Positions 48,214-55,894 of a DNA stretch of 64,000 nt are shown here, one piece after another (the first letter of the stretch is position 1; every line of letters begins with the position of its first letter). The stretch is from CAG-217 sp963642245. GTDB lineage: Bacteria > Bacillota > Clostridia > Oscillospirales > Acutalibacteraceae. The notes below the pieces were generated by a model. The model worked only from the letters and a program-made list of their open reading frames with translations. It did not search any database and was not told the DNA's origin. The stretch covers positions 1 through 64,000 of the forward strand of contig CAVIFY010000002.1 of assembly GCA_963642245.1 (NCBI GenBank), in the 5' to 3' direction. A program made the position numbers and the translations under genes.

Positions 48214-50532
48214 ACCGAAATTCTCCTTTTCCGTCGGCAGTGCTGCCAGCACCACCGGGTGTTTGATTTTTTTATCCCGCTTGGGGGAATGCAGCTTAAA
48301 GAGGTTCAGCCGCAAGGCGTTGGTCACCACGCAGAAGCTGGACAGGCTCATAGCCGCCGCGCCGAACATAGGGTTCAGGGTCCAGCCGAAAATGGGGATC
48401 CACACCCCTGCCGCCAACGGAATGCCGATCACATTATAGAAAAACGCCCAAAACAGGTTCTCGTGAATATTGGTCAGCGTGGCACGGCTCAGGCGAATGG
48501 CCGCGGTCACATCGCTGAGACGGCTGTGCATCAGCACCACATCCGCCGCGTCAATGGCCACATCCGTACCGGCACCGATGGCCATACCGATATCCGCACG
48601 GGTCAGGGCCGGCGCGTCGTTGATACCGTCGCCCACCATAATGACCTTGCCCTGTGCCATCAGGTCGCGCACCACCTGCTCCTTGCCCTGGGGCAGCACC
48701 CCGGCGATCACCCGGTCTACCCCCGCCTGCCGACCGATGGCCGCAGCGGTGCGGGGATTGTCGCCGGTGAGCATTACCACGCAAATACCCATCTTTTGCA
48801 GCGCCGCAATGGCCTCCGGGCTGTCCGGCTTGATCACATCGGCCACGGCGATCATACCCAGCAGCGCCCCGTCATAAGCAAAGAACAGGGGCGTTTTGCC
48901 CTGCTCTGCCAGCGCCGCCGCTTGCTGCTCCATACCGTCCGGCACCGGCACCCGGCTGCGCATATAGCTAAGACTGCCGCCCAGCAGCTGCTTGCCGTTC
49001 AAAGTGGCTTGCAGCCCATTGCCCGGCAGGGCCGCAAAGTCCGTGACCGGCTCCGGGGTAATTTGTCGCTCTGCGCCGTATGCGGTCACCGCTTTTGCCA
49101 GCGGGTGTTCGCTCTTTTGTTCCAGCGCACAGGCCAGCGCCGCCAGGCGGCTTTCTTCCACCCCGGGGGCAGGCACCAGGTCCGTTACCTTGGGCGCGCC
49201 CTGGGTGATGGTGCCGGTTTTGTCCAGCACCACGATCTGCGCCTTGCCGGTCTCCTCCAAAGGCACGGCGGTCTTAAAGAGAATGCCGTTCTTGGCGCCC
49301 AGGCCGTTGCCCACCATAATGGCTACCGGCGTTGCCAAGCCTAAAGCGCAGGGGCAGCTGATCACCAGCACGGAGATACCCCGGGCCAGCGCATAGCCAA
49401 AGCTCTGGCCGGTAAGCAGCCACACCACCGTGGTCACCAGGGCGATCGCCATTACCACCGGCACAAACACACCGGACACCCGATCGGCAATTTTTGCGAT
49501 AGGCGCCTTAGTAGCGGCAGCGTCGCTGACCATTTGAATGATTTGGGACAGGGTGGTGTCCTCCCCCACTCGGGTGGCGCGGCACCGCAGATAGCCGGAG
49601 GTGTTCACCGTGGCAGCAGACACCGGGTCGCCCACGGTCTTGTCCACCGGCACGCTCTCGCCGGTGAGGGCGCTCTCGTCCAGCGCACTGCTGCCCTCCA
49701 GGATCACGCCGTCTACCGGCACATGCTCCCCCGGCCGCACGGCAAATTCCATGCCGGTCATCACCTGCTCAATGGGCACCGTGCGTTCCCGGCCGTTCTC
49801 CAGCAGCACCGCCGTCTTGGGCGCCAGCTGCATCAGGCTCTTTAGCGCGTCTGTGGTCTTGCCCTTGGAGCGGGCCTCCAATGTTTTGCCCACGGTGATC
49901 AGCGTTAAGATCATGGCGGCGGACTCAAAGTAAAACTCGTGCATATAGTGCATAACGCCGTCCGCATTGCCCGCCACCTGAGCGCCGGTCATGGCAAACA
50001 GCGCGTAGGTGCTGTACCCAAAGGCCGCAGCCGCGCCCAGCGCCACCAGGGTGTCCATATTGGGTGCCCGGTGCCAAAGGCTCTTAAATCCGCTGACAAA
50101 AAAGCGGCCGTTGATGATCATAATAATAATGGTCAGCAGCATTTGGATCAGCCCCATGGCAATGTGGTTGCCCTCTAAGGCCGACGGCAGTGGCCAGCCC
50201 CACATCATGTGGCCCATAGAGAAGTACATTAAGATCAGCAAAAACACCACGGAGCTGACCAATCGGCGCAGCAGCTTAGGCGTTTCCGTATCTTTCAGCG
50301 GGTCTGCCGACGGCTGCGGGGCAGCATTGCCCTTTTGTTTTAAGTTGGCGCCGTAGCCCGCTTTCTCCACAGCGGCGATGATCTGCGCCGGGGCGGCTGT
50401 GCCGGTCACGCCCATCGAGTTGGTCAGCAAGCTCACCGAGCAGCTTTCCACCCCGGGCACGGCATTCACCGCCTTTTCCACCCGGGCGCTGCACGCGGCG
50501 CAGCTCATACCCGTTACATTATATTGTTCCAA
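48010..50532 (-). CDS. copA: Copper-exporting P1B-type ATPase with N- and C-terminal HMA domains
   Basis: Cu+ exporter of 840 residues in the plasma membrane. An N-terminal HMA domain (1-64) carries GMSCAAC with Cys11 and Cys14. Membrane helices follow, with ISCPCALGLATP (Cys393-Pro-Cys395, the Cu+ class), LTGESVPVD and DKTGTIT with Asp437. A second HMA domain forms the extreme C-terminus (about 774-840) with GMMCPHC (Cys785, Cys788), an unusual place for CopA. Codon 774 is an ATG preceded by an internal AAGGAG, so a free chaperone-like form may also be made. It follows csoR by 28 nt in one copper-controlled operon. AGGTGAG lies before the ATG. Confidence 0.95.
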   Translation of the reverse strand: MEQYNVTGMSCAACSARVEKAVNAVPGVESCSVSLLTNSMGVTGTAAPAQIIAAVEKAGYGANLKQKGNAAPQPSADPLKDTETPKLLRRLVSSVVFLLILMYFSMGHMMWGWPLPSALEGNHIAMGLIQMLLTIIIMIINGRFFVSGFKSLWHRAPNMDTLVALGAAAAFGYSTYALFAMTGAQVAGNADGVMHYMHEFYFESAAMILTLITVGKTLEARSKGKTTDALKSLMQLAPKTAVLLENGRERTVPIEQVMTGMEFAVRPGEHVPVDGVILEGSSALDESALTGESVPVDKTVGDPVSAATVNTSGYLRCRATRVGEDTTLSQIIQMVSDAAATKAPIAKIADRVSGVFVPVVMAIALVTTVVWLLTGQSFGYALARGISVLVISCPCALGLATPVAIMVGNGLGAKNGILFKTAVPLEETGKAQIVVLDKTGTITQGAPKVTDLVPAPGVEESRLAALACALEQKSEHPLAKAVTAYGAERQITPEPVTDFAALPGNGLQATLNGKQLLGGSLSYMRSRVPVPDGMEQQAAALAEQGKTPLFFAYDGALLGMIAVADVIKPDSPEAIAALQKMGICVVMLTGDNPRTAAAIGRQAGVDRVIAGVLPQGKEQVVRDLMAQGKVIMVGDGINDAPALTRADIGMAIGAGTDVAIDAADVVLMHSRLSDVTAAIRLSRATLTNIHENLFWAFFYNVIGIPLAAGVWIPIFGWTLNPMFGAAAMSLSSFCVVTNALRLNLFKLHSPKRDKKIKHPVVLAALPTEKENFGMTKVMKVEGMMCPHCEMTVKKALEALPQVDSAVASHTDGTATVTLNGDVDDAVLKKAIEDQGYTVKD

Positions 50533-50560
50533 GTTCTCACCTCCCGGCGCACAGGCGCCG

Positions 50561-50881
50561 TTATTTCATCAATTTCTGCAAAGTTGCCAGCAGGTCGTCC
50601 AGCGTTTCGTCCTTACCGGCCTTAATATCTTCCGCAACACAGGTGCGAATATGCGTGGACAGCAGTTCTCGGTTAAAGGCATTCAGCGCCGCACCGGCGG
50701 CTGCGGACTGGGCCAAAATATCCGTACAGTAGGCGTCCTTCTCGATCATACCCTTGATCCCGCGGATCTGGCCCTCAATGCGGTTCAAACGGTGGATCAG
50801 CCGCCGGTACTCCTCCGGCTGGCGCACCTTTTTCTTGGCGCAGCATTCACAAACCGGCTGCATTTCGTCTTTATCTGCCAT
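50561..50881 (-). CDS. csoR: Copper-sensing repressor CsoR
   Basis: Repressor of the CsoR/RcnR family, 106 residues, all helical. The Cu(I) ligands are visible as Cys52 (YCTDIL), His77 and Cys81 (STHIRTC), the C-H-C set typical of copper sensors. The N-terminus has an extra CECC cluster (residues 11-14) found in several Firmicute members. Copper binding should release it from DNA and allow transcription of csoR-copA. Its promoter contains two TACCC-type operators. The copA gene follows after 28 nt. Confidence 0.95.
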   Translation of the reverse strand: MADKDEMQPVCECCAKKKVRQPEEYRRLIHRLNRIEGQIRGIKGMIEKDAYCTDILAQSAAAGAALNAFNRELLSTHIRTCVAEDIKAGKDETLDDLLATLQKLMK

Positions 50882-50900
50882 AACAGCACTTCCTTTCCTA

Positions 50901-50915
50901 TACCCCTTGGGGGTA
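50901..50915. promoter_or_regulatory. CsoR operator, downstream copy
   Basis: TACCCCTTGGGGGTA is a pseudo-palindromic CsoR box between the transcription start region and the csoR start codon. Confidence 0.8.
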
Positions 50916-50920
50916 TCTTT

Positions 50921-50949
50921 AATATATACCCCCTATGGGTATTTGTCAA
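50921..50949 (-). promoter_or_regulatory. csoR-copA promoter with a CsoR box in its spacer
   Basis: On the minus strand TTGACA and TATATT are 17 nt apart, and the operator TACCCATAGGGGGTA (50927-50941) fills nearly the entire spacer. CsoR bound here must exclude RNA polymerase. Confidence 0.88.
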
Positions 50950-50962
50950 CCCCTTTTGGGCA

Positions 50963-50995
50963 AAAAAATACCGCCCTGCGTCAGCAAGGCGGTTT
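50963..50995 (-). terminator. Terminator after the Rrf2 gene
   Basis: Read leftwards, ACCGCCTTGC pairs with GCAGGGCGGT around TGAC and is followed by TTTTTTT. Confidence 0.82.
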
Positions 50996-50999
50996 GCAT

Positions 51000-51437
51000 T
51001 TAGATCACATAGGAATATTCATCGTTTTTGTGCTCCTGCTCCAGCAGGTCTTGCAGGGTAATGCCGTCCAGGTAGGTATTGATGGCCTTGTACAGCCCGG
51101 CCCACACCGGCAGCGTGGCGCAGGACGCAGCGCGGGGGCAGGTGTTCGGCTCCTCCTCCAGGCAGGCCACCGGTGCCAGGCCGCCCTCCGTCAGGCGGAG
51201 AATATCGCCCACCGTGTACTGATCCGGCGCTTTTGCCAGGCGGTAGCCCCCCTGGTAGCCCCGGTTGGTCTTTAAGAAATCCGGGCGGTTGAGCACCGCC
51301 ACGATCTGCTCCAGGTACTTCTTAGATATATCCTGACGGGCGGCGATCTCCTTCAGCGACACAAAGCCCTGTTCCCTATGCTCGGCCAGATCCAGCATCA
51401 TCCGCAGCGCATAGCGCCCTTTGGTAGAGATCTTCAT
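51000..51437 (-). CDS. Rrf2-family regulator with three cysteines (IscR-like)
   Basis: Winged-helix regulator of 145 residues: MKISTKGRYALRMMLDLAEH, then VSLKEIAARQDISKKYLEQI and the wing RGYQGGYRLAK. Three cysteines, Cys92, Cys100 and Cys106, follow a pattern close to the C-x5-C-x5-C that binds a 2Fe-2S cluster in IscR, with a longer first gap. It may thus sense Fe-S status, oxidants or NO; a cysteine-metabolism regulator (CymR) is the alternative but lacks such cysteines. No isc or suf genes lie nearby. AAAGGA precedes the ATG at 51437, and a dyad overlaps its promoter, suggesting autoregulation. Confidence 0.88.
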   Translation of the reverse strand: MKISTKGRYALRMMLDLAEHREQGFVSLKEIAARQDISKKYLEQIVAVLNRPDFLKTNRGYQGGYRLAKAPDQYTVGDILRLTEGGLAPVACLEEEPNTCPRAASCATLPVWAGLYKAINTYLDGITLQDLLEQEHKNDEYSYVI

Positions 51438-51461
51438 ACCGTCACATCCTTTCTTTAACCT

Positions 51462-51490
51462 ATAATACCATATATTTAGTAGGTTTTCAA
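51462..51490 (-). promoter_or_regulatory. Promoter of the Rrf2 gene with flanking dyad
   Basis: On the minus strand TTGAAA and TATTAT with a 17-nt spacer. The inverted repeat AACCTA (51457-51462) / TAGGTT (51480-51485) brackets the -10 box and spacer. Confidence 0.65.
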
Positions 51491-51509
51491 TACCCGGGGC
51501 AAAAAAAGA

Positions 51510-51540
51510 GAAAAAGCACCCGACAAACGCCGGGTGCCAA
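51510..51540 (-). terminator. Terminator after nrdR
   Basis: Stem GCACCCG / CGGGTGC at 51516-51537. Read leftwards it is followed by TTTTTCTCTTTTTTT. Confidence 0.85.
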
Positions 51541-51546
51541 GCGTGT

Positions 51547-51993
51547 TTATTGCAATTTGGAAATTTCGTCCACAAAGGCGCTGGCGCTGTCAAACTCCTT
51601 GTAAACAGAAGCAAAGCGCACATAGGCCACCTCGTCGATCCCCCGCAGCTTTTCCATAATCAGCTCGCCGATACGCACGCTGGTGACCTCACGGTCCAGG
51701 GCGCTCTGCAAGGTGGTCTCGATCTCAGAAATGGCGGTCTCCAGTGCCTCCACGGTCACCGGCCGCTTTTCGCAGGCGCGGAGCATACCCTTCAGGATCT
51801 TGTTGCGGTCAAAGACCTCGCGGCTCTTGTCCTTCTTCACCACGATAATGGGCACATCCTCGATGATCTCATAGGTGGTAAAGCGCTTGCCGCACTGCAT
51901 ACACTCCCGGCGACGGCGAATACGCTCGTTCTCGTCGGTGGGTCGCGAGTCGATCACTTTGCTCTCTGCGTAACCGCAAAACGGACACTTCAT
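51547..51993 (-). CDS. nrdR: Transcriptional repressor NrdR
   Basis: Regulator of ribonucleotide reductase genes, 148 residues. The zinc ribbon holds Cys3, Cys6, Cys31 and Cys34 (MKCPFCG, CMQCGKRF). The ATP-cone domain (about 49-135) starts IIVVKKDKSREVFDRNKI and binds ATP or dATP. Length and motifs are complete. No nrd gene is in the window, so it acts in trans. The ATG at 51993 follows GGGGGGAT. Confidence 0.96.
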   Translation of the reverse strand: MKCPFCGYAESKVIDSRPTDENERIRRRRECMQCGKRFTTYEIIEDVPIIVVKKDKSREVFDRNKILKGMLRACEKRPVTVEALETAISEIETTLQSALDREVTSVRIGELIMEKLRGIDEVAYVRFASVYKEFDSASAFVDEISKLQ

Positions 51994-52049
51994 AGTTATC
52001 CCCCCTGTTGAAAGATACAGCACTTGCCATAAAATTCTGTACAATCTGT

Positions 52050-52078
52050 ACTATACCATAACTGGTGAAAAAAAGCAA
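52050..52078 (-). promoter_or_regulatory. Promoter of nrdR
   Basis: On the minus strand TTGCTT and TATAGT with a 17-nt spacer, about 55 nt before the start. Confidence 0.6.
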
Positions 52079-52089
52079 GTTTTTTGCCT

Positions 52090-52980
52090 TTACACCTTTT
52101 TGGAAGGAGCGGCGCCGTCTGCCTTGCGGTTGTAGAAGAACATCCACAGCGCCATACCGCAGATCACCGCGTAGCCCACAAAGGACCACACATCCGGCAC
52201 ATCGCCAAACACCAGATAGCCCACAATAGCCGCAAAGATCACCTGGGCGTAGTCATACACGCTGATCTCCCGGCTGGGAGCGTGGGTATAAGCGGCGGTA
52301 ATGGAGAACTGCCCACCGGCGGCGCAGGTGCCCGCCAGCAGCAGGATCACCCATTGCTGCCAGGTCATATAATGGTAGTCAAACAGCAAAAACGGCAGCA
52401 TGGTCAGGCTGGAAAAGGCAGAGAAGAAGAACACGATCAGCCGTCCGTTCTCGCCCCGCAGCCCTAAGTACCGCACGCAGGTGTACGCCCCACCGGCACC
52501 CATACCACCTAAAAAGCCGCAAATGCTGGCAAACAAATTGGCGTTGGCAAAGGTGGGTTTGATGATACAAAGCGCCCCTAAGAACGCGCCCACAATGGCA
52601 ATGGCCTGCTTAGGCCGCACTTTTTCTTTAATGAAGATGGCAGAGAACACCAGGGCAAAAAAGGGGCTCATTTTATTGAGCATAGACGCGTCGCTGAGAT
52701 CCAGCCGGTCAATGGCGTAAAAGTTGCCCACCATACCGGCCACGCCCCCGGCGGAGCGAATAAGCAGGTACTTCAGGTTCCCCGGTTTGGGGCGAAAGCT
52801 GTCTTTCTTGCGCACCATCATCACAAAGGCAAAGAGCATGGCCACAAAGTTGCGGAAAAAGACCTTTTGCATAGTGGGCAGATCGCCGGACAGGCGCACA
52901 AAGGTGTTCATCCCGGTAAAGCACAGCCCGGACAGTAAAATGCAAAAAATGCCCATGGTCTTGTTGCTGGGTTTAGCCAA
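52090..52980 (-). CDS. EamA-family (DMT) permease
   Basis: Drug/metabolite transporter superfamily protein of 296 residues with ten helices formed by two EamA repeats (first about 10-140, second about 155-280). Typical phrases are SGLCFTGMNTFVRLSGDLP and AVDRLDLS-like DRLDLSDASMLNKMSPFFALVFS. It probably exports a small metabolite. It lies 11 nt after the TIM-barrel gene and is the last of three coupled genes, so its substrate may be related to the aminotransferase product. Confidence 0.9.
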   Translation of the reverse strand: MAKPSNKTMGIFCILLSGLCFTGMNTFVRLSGDLPTMQKVFFRNFVAMLFAFVMMVRKKDSFRPKPGNLKYLLIRSAGGVAGMVGNFYAIDRLDLSDASMLNKMSPFFALVFSAIFIKEKVRPKQAIAIVGAFLGALCIIKPTFANANLFASICGFLGGMGAGGAYTCVRYLGLRGENGRLIVFFFSAFSSLTMLPFLLFDYHYMTWQQWVILLLAGTCAAGGQFSITAAYTHAPSREISVYDYAQVIFAAIVGYLVFGDVPDVWSFVGYAVICGMALWMFFYNRKADGAAPSKKV

Positions 52981-52991
52981 ACGCCCACCCC

Positions 52992-53765
52992 CTACTTGAT
53001 GGTATCCAGGTACGCCTTGGCCCGCTGCAACTCCGCTGCCACCTGGTAGCCGCGGGAGTAGATCTCGATCATATAATGCACCCGGTCGCCCAGGGTGCGG
53101 TACAGCCGCTGGAAGTCAAAGTTCCCCTGTCCCGGGGGCTGGCAGTCCTTCTCCGGCGAGTGATCGCTGATGTGCACATGGACGATCTCCTTTTGGAAGG
53201 TGTCGAGAAACGCAAAGGGATCCTCCCCGGCACGCACCGCCTGCTTAATATCCAGCACCATGCGGAAGTCGTCCCCCAGCGCCCGGCGCATACGATCGCA
53301 AAAGGCAATGTGCTGGCTCTTAAAACGGTTCACATTCTCCTGGCACACGGTGACGCCCTCGGCGCGGCCGATCTCCACCAGCTGCAAAAAGCGCTCAAAA
53401 TACCGCTCCTCCGGAATGGGTATCTTCGGCTGGGCCACCGCCCCGTGGATCACCACAAACCGGGCGTCCAGCAGCGCTGCCGCGTGGCAGGTCTCTTTAT
53501 AAATATCAATGGTATCTTCAAATCGGCGCTGATAATCGCCAAAAATGCAGCTGCTCTCCATAAAGCTGGAAAAGGGGTGCACGGACACCACCCGGGTGCC
53601 GCCGTCCCGAGCAATGGTCGCCAGCCGGTGCACAAAGGCCGGGCGCAACTCCTGCCGGGCGTTAAAGAACACCTCGGCAAAGGGAAAGCCCAGTGCCGTC
53701 ACCTGCTGCAAGGCCCGCTCCGTCTCCAGCGGATAAAAGCAAGCGGTAGAAGCTCCGGCTTGCAT
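52992..53765 (-). CDS. Sugar phosphate isomerase/epimerase-like TIM-barrel protein
   Basis: Xylose-isomerase-like TIM-barrel protein (AP endonuclease family 2) of 257 residues. Metal-site residues can be recognised in VCQENVN (Glu), MVLDIKQA (Asp) and VHISDHSPE (His and Asp), plus a late MIEIYSR (Glu), so a divalent-metal isomerase or epimerase is likely. Its ATG overlaps the stop of the aminotransferase (TGATG), which indicates translational coupling. Substrate unknown. Confidence 0.85.
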   Translation of the reverse strand: MQAGASTACFYPLETERALQQVTALGFPFAEVFFNARQELRPAFVHRLATIARDGGTRVVSVHPFSSFMESSCIFGDYQRRFEDTIDIYKETCHAAALLDARFVVIHGAVAQPKIPIPEERYFERFLQLVEIGRAEGVTVCQENVNRFKSQHIAFCDRMRRALGDDFRMVLDIKQAVRAGEDPFAFLDTFQKEIVHVHISDHSPEKDCQPPGQGNFDFQRLYRTLGDRVHYMIEIYSRGYQVAAELQRAKAYLDTIK

Positions 53766-55024
53766 CAGCCCACCAGCTTTTCAATGGCAGCCAGGCGGGT
53801 GCAAATGCACAGCAGCTCCGCTGCCAGGGCCATCTCCTCATTGGGCGGGAAAGAGGGCGCAATACGAATGTTGCTGTCCTCCGGGTCAATGCCGTAGGGA
53901 TAAGTGGCGCCCACGCTGGTGAGAATCACACCGCCGGCCTTGCACAGCTGGCCCACGCGCTTAGCAGTGCCGGGCAGCACATCCAGGCTGATAAAGTAGC
54001 CGCCCTTGGGGGAGAACCAGTCGGCGATCCCCAGGCCGGTCAATTCCTTGTCCAGCCGATCCAGCACAATGTCAAACTTGGGCTTCAGGATCGCCGCGTG
54101 CTTCTTCATGTGGGCGCGCACGCCATCGGCGTTCTTAAAGAATTCCACATGGCGGTGCTGGTTCATCTTATCATAGCTGATGGTCTGCACCGTCAGGCGC
54201 TGACGGATCAGGTCCAAATTCTTCTTGCTGGCCACCAGGCAGGACACGCCTGCGCCGGGGAAAGTGATCTTAGAAGTAGAGGCCACCTCAATGACCATAT
54301 CCTCATTGCCGTACTCCGGCAGCACATCAAAGATATTCAGCAGCTTGTCGCCGTTATCGTCCAGATCGTGCACGCAGTAGGCGTTGTCCCACACAATGCG
54401 GAAGTCCTCTGCCGCCGGGCGGAGAGCCGCAATACGGCGCACCACTTCGTCGGAGAAAGTGATACCGGTGGGGTTAGAATACTTGGGCACGCAGAACATA
54501 CCCTTCACACTGGGGTCCTTCACCAGTTCTTCAATGGTGTCCATATCCGGGCCGTCGGCGTTCATGGGCACATTCACCATTTGCAGCCCAAAATACTGGC
54601 ACACGGTAAAGTGACGATCATAGCCGGGCACCGGGCACAGGATCTTGACTTCCTTCTCCTGGCTCCAGGGCTTGCCGCCGATACCGTGGGTGTAGCACTG
54701 GCAGATAAAGTCAAACATCAAGGTCAGGCTCTCGTTGGGGCCGATGATCACATTCTCTGCCGGCACCTCCAGCAGATCGGCAAACAGCTGCTTGCAGCTG
54801 GCAATACCGTCCACAATGCCGTAGTTGCGCACATCCACGCCGCCGGACACATAGTCCTTCACATCATTCATACCCACAGACAGATCCAGCTGCTCCTTGC
54901 AGGGCTTGCCTCTGCTCATATCCAGTTGCAGACCCTTGGCCTGGAAGTCCTTGTACCGGGCCAGCAGGCTCTCCTGCTCCCGGAGCAATTCGTCTTTTGT
55001 CATCTCCTGATATGCTTTTGCCAT
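53765..55024 (-). CDS. PLP-dependent aspartate-type aminotransferase (class I/II)
   Basis: Fold-type I aminotransferase of 419 residues. It has the features of the atypical aspartate aminotransferase group found in Clostridia and Actinobacteria: FQAKGLQLDMSRGKPCKEQL at the N-terminus, NPTGITFSD (about 200-208), the Asp-x-x-Tyr pair in WDNAYCVHDL, and the PLP lysine in STSKITFPGAG. The final phrase NIRIAPSFPP supplies the conserved arginine. It should interconvert aspartate and oxaloacetate or a similar pair. It is the first gene of the operon with the TIM-barrel and DMT genes. Confidence 0.9.
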   Translation of the reverse strand: MAKAYQEMTKDELLREQESLLARYKDFQAKGLQLDMSRGKPCKEQLDLSVGMNDVKDYVSGGVDVRNYGIVDGIASCKQLFADLLEVPAENVIIGPNESLTLMFDFICQCYTHGIGGKPWSQEKEVKILCPVPGYDRHFTVCQYFGLQMVNVPMNADGPDMDTIEELVKDPSVKGMFCVPKYSNPTGITFSDEVVRRIAALRPAAEDFRIVWDNAYCVHDLDDNGDKLLNIFDVLPEYGNEDMVIEVASTSKITFPGAGVSCLVASKKNLDLIRQRLTVQTISYDKMNQHRHVEFFKNADGVRAHMKKHAAILKPKFDIVLDRLDKELTGLGIADWFSPKGGYFISLDVLPGTAKRVGQLCKAGGVILTSVGATYPYGIDPEDSNIRIAPSFPPNEEMALAAELLCICTRLAAIEKLVG

Positions 55025-55102
55025 ACGAAAATACCTCGCAATCTATAAATTCCGCTCATTATTTTACCATAAACGGCAGCGCCTTGCAATTCTAAAGCCA
55101 AC

Positions 55103-55128
55103 AAAAAAAAGAGCGCCGCAGCACTCTT
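55103..55128 (-). terminator. Terminator after gtrA
   Basis: Read leftwards, AGAGTGC / GCGCTCT with loop TGCG is followed by TTTTTTTT. Confidence 0.8.
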
Positions 55129-55144
55129 TTCTTATACGCATTGC

Positions 55145-55639
55145 CTATTTTTCCTCCGGATCTGCCGGTGCGTCTGTGCCCTTCTTCTTTTTGGTGAACA
55201 CCAGGAGCTTGGAGAACACATAGTTGAGGATCACCACCAGCACGGAGCAAACGATCTTGGCCACAAAGCCCTTGACCCCAAACAGGTCCTGATCCAGCCC
55301 CACCTTAAACAGCAGCAGCGGACCGAACCACTCGATCACGCCGGTAGCCAGTCGAGAGGCCACAAAGGACACAAACTCCCGCGCCGCCACCTTGGGCGCC
55401 CAGCTTTTGCTCTCAAACACCCACAGCTTGTTGGTGACAAAGGCAAAGATCACCGCAGCGATCCAGGCCACCACATTGCTGGCCGTCATCTTCACATCGT
55501 CGCTGCCGGGCGCGTGCACCAGCGCCACCTTCATCAGCAGGCTGTACACCACCCAGTTCACCGCCGTGGTGGCCACGCCGAAGATGAGATACATAATGAT
55601 TTCTTTGTACTTGATCAGTAATTCTTTAATCTTCTTCAT
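55145..55639 (-). CDS. GtrA-family membrane protein
   Basis: Small membrane protein (164 residues from ATG 55639) with four helices. The family is thought to flip or help transfer polyprenyl-linked sugars for surface glycans. YLIFGVATTAVNWVVYSLLM and FAFVTNKLWVFESKSW are family hallmarks. There is no Shine-Dalgarno sequence; a consensus promoter ends 6 nt before the ATG, so the transcript may be leaderless. A GTG at 55645 is the alternative start. The preceding gene ends 24 nt upstream of the ATG. Confidence 0.87.
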   Translation of the reverse strand: MKKIKELLIKYKEIIMYLIFGVATTAVNWVVYSLLMKVALVHAPGSDDVKMTASNVVAWIAAVIFAFVTNKLWVFESKSWAPKVAAREFVSFVASRLATGVIEWFGPLLLFKVGLDQDLFGVKGFVAKIVCSVLVVILNYVFSKLLVFTKKKKGTDAPADPEEK

Positions 55640-55645
55640 AGGCAC

Positions 55646-55674
55646 ATTATACGCTATCCGGTCCTATTTTGCAA
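55646..55674 (-). promoter_or_regulatory. Promoter of gtrA, abutting the start codon
   Basis: On the minus strand TTGCAA and TATAAT with a 17-nt spacer. The -10 box ends six bases before the ATG, so transcription would begin at or next to it. Confidence 0.7.
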
Positions 55675-55894
55675 GTTCAAAAAACCATTTTGTCTCCTCT
55701 AAAAACAAATAAGTGGGCACCCCGGCAATGCTGCAAGTGTAGCGCAGCCCTGCGCCCCCGGAGCGCAGGGACGCTGCCGGGCGAATATCCAGCACCCGGT
55801 CCACATCCAGCCAGCGCTCCTCCCATTCCATCTTTACCGGGCGAATGTCGCCCTCCTCATTATACAGCGCCAGCACGCGCACATAGTTCTTCAT
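55664..55894 (-). CDS. Small protein coupled to dinB, unknown function
   Basis: A 76-residue soluble protein: MKNYVRVLALYNEEGDIRPV, then WEERWLDVDRVLDIRPAAS and a beta-rich end with YTCSIAGVPTYLFLEETKWF. Its ATG overlaps the dinB stop (ATGA), so translation is coupled and it should be made with the polymerase under SOS control. I do not know a named family, but the compact strand-turn pattern suggests a small beta-barrel. A role as polymerase accessory factor is possible and only inferred from the gene order. Confidence 0.8.
   Translation of the reverse strand: MKNYVRVLALYNEEGDIRPVKMEWEERWLDVDRVLDIRPAASLRSGGAGLRYTCSIAGVPTYLFLEETKWFFELAK

Noticed and set aside
52021..52060. CTGTACAATCTGTAC near nrdR as an NrdR box
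   Set aside because: It does not fit the ACACTATATATAGTGT-type consensus and occurs once in usable form.
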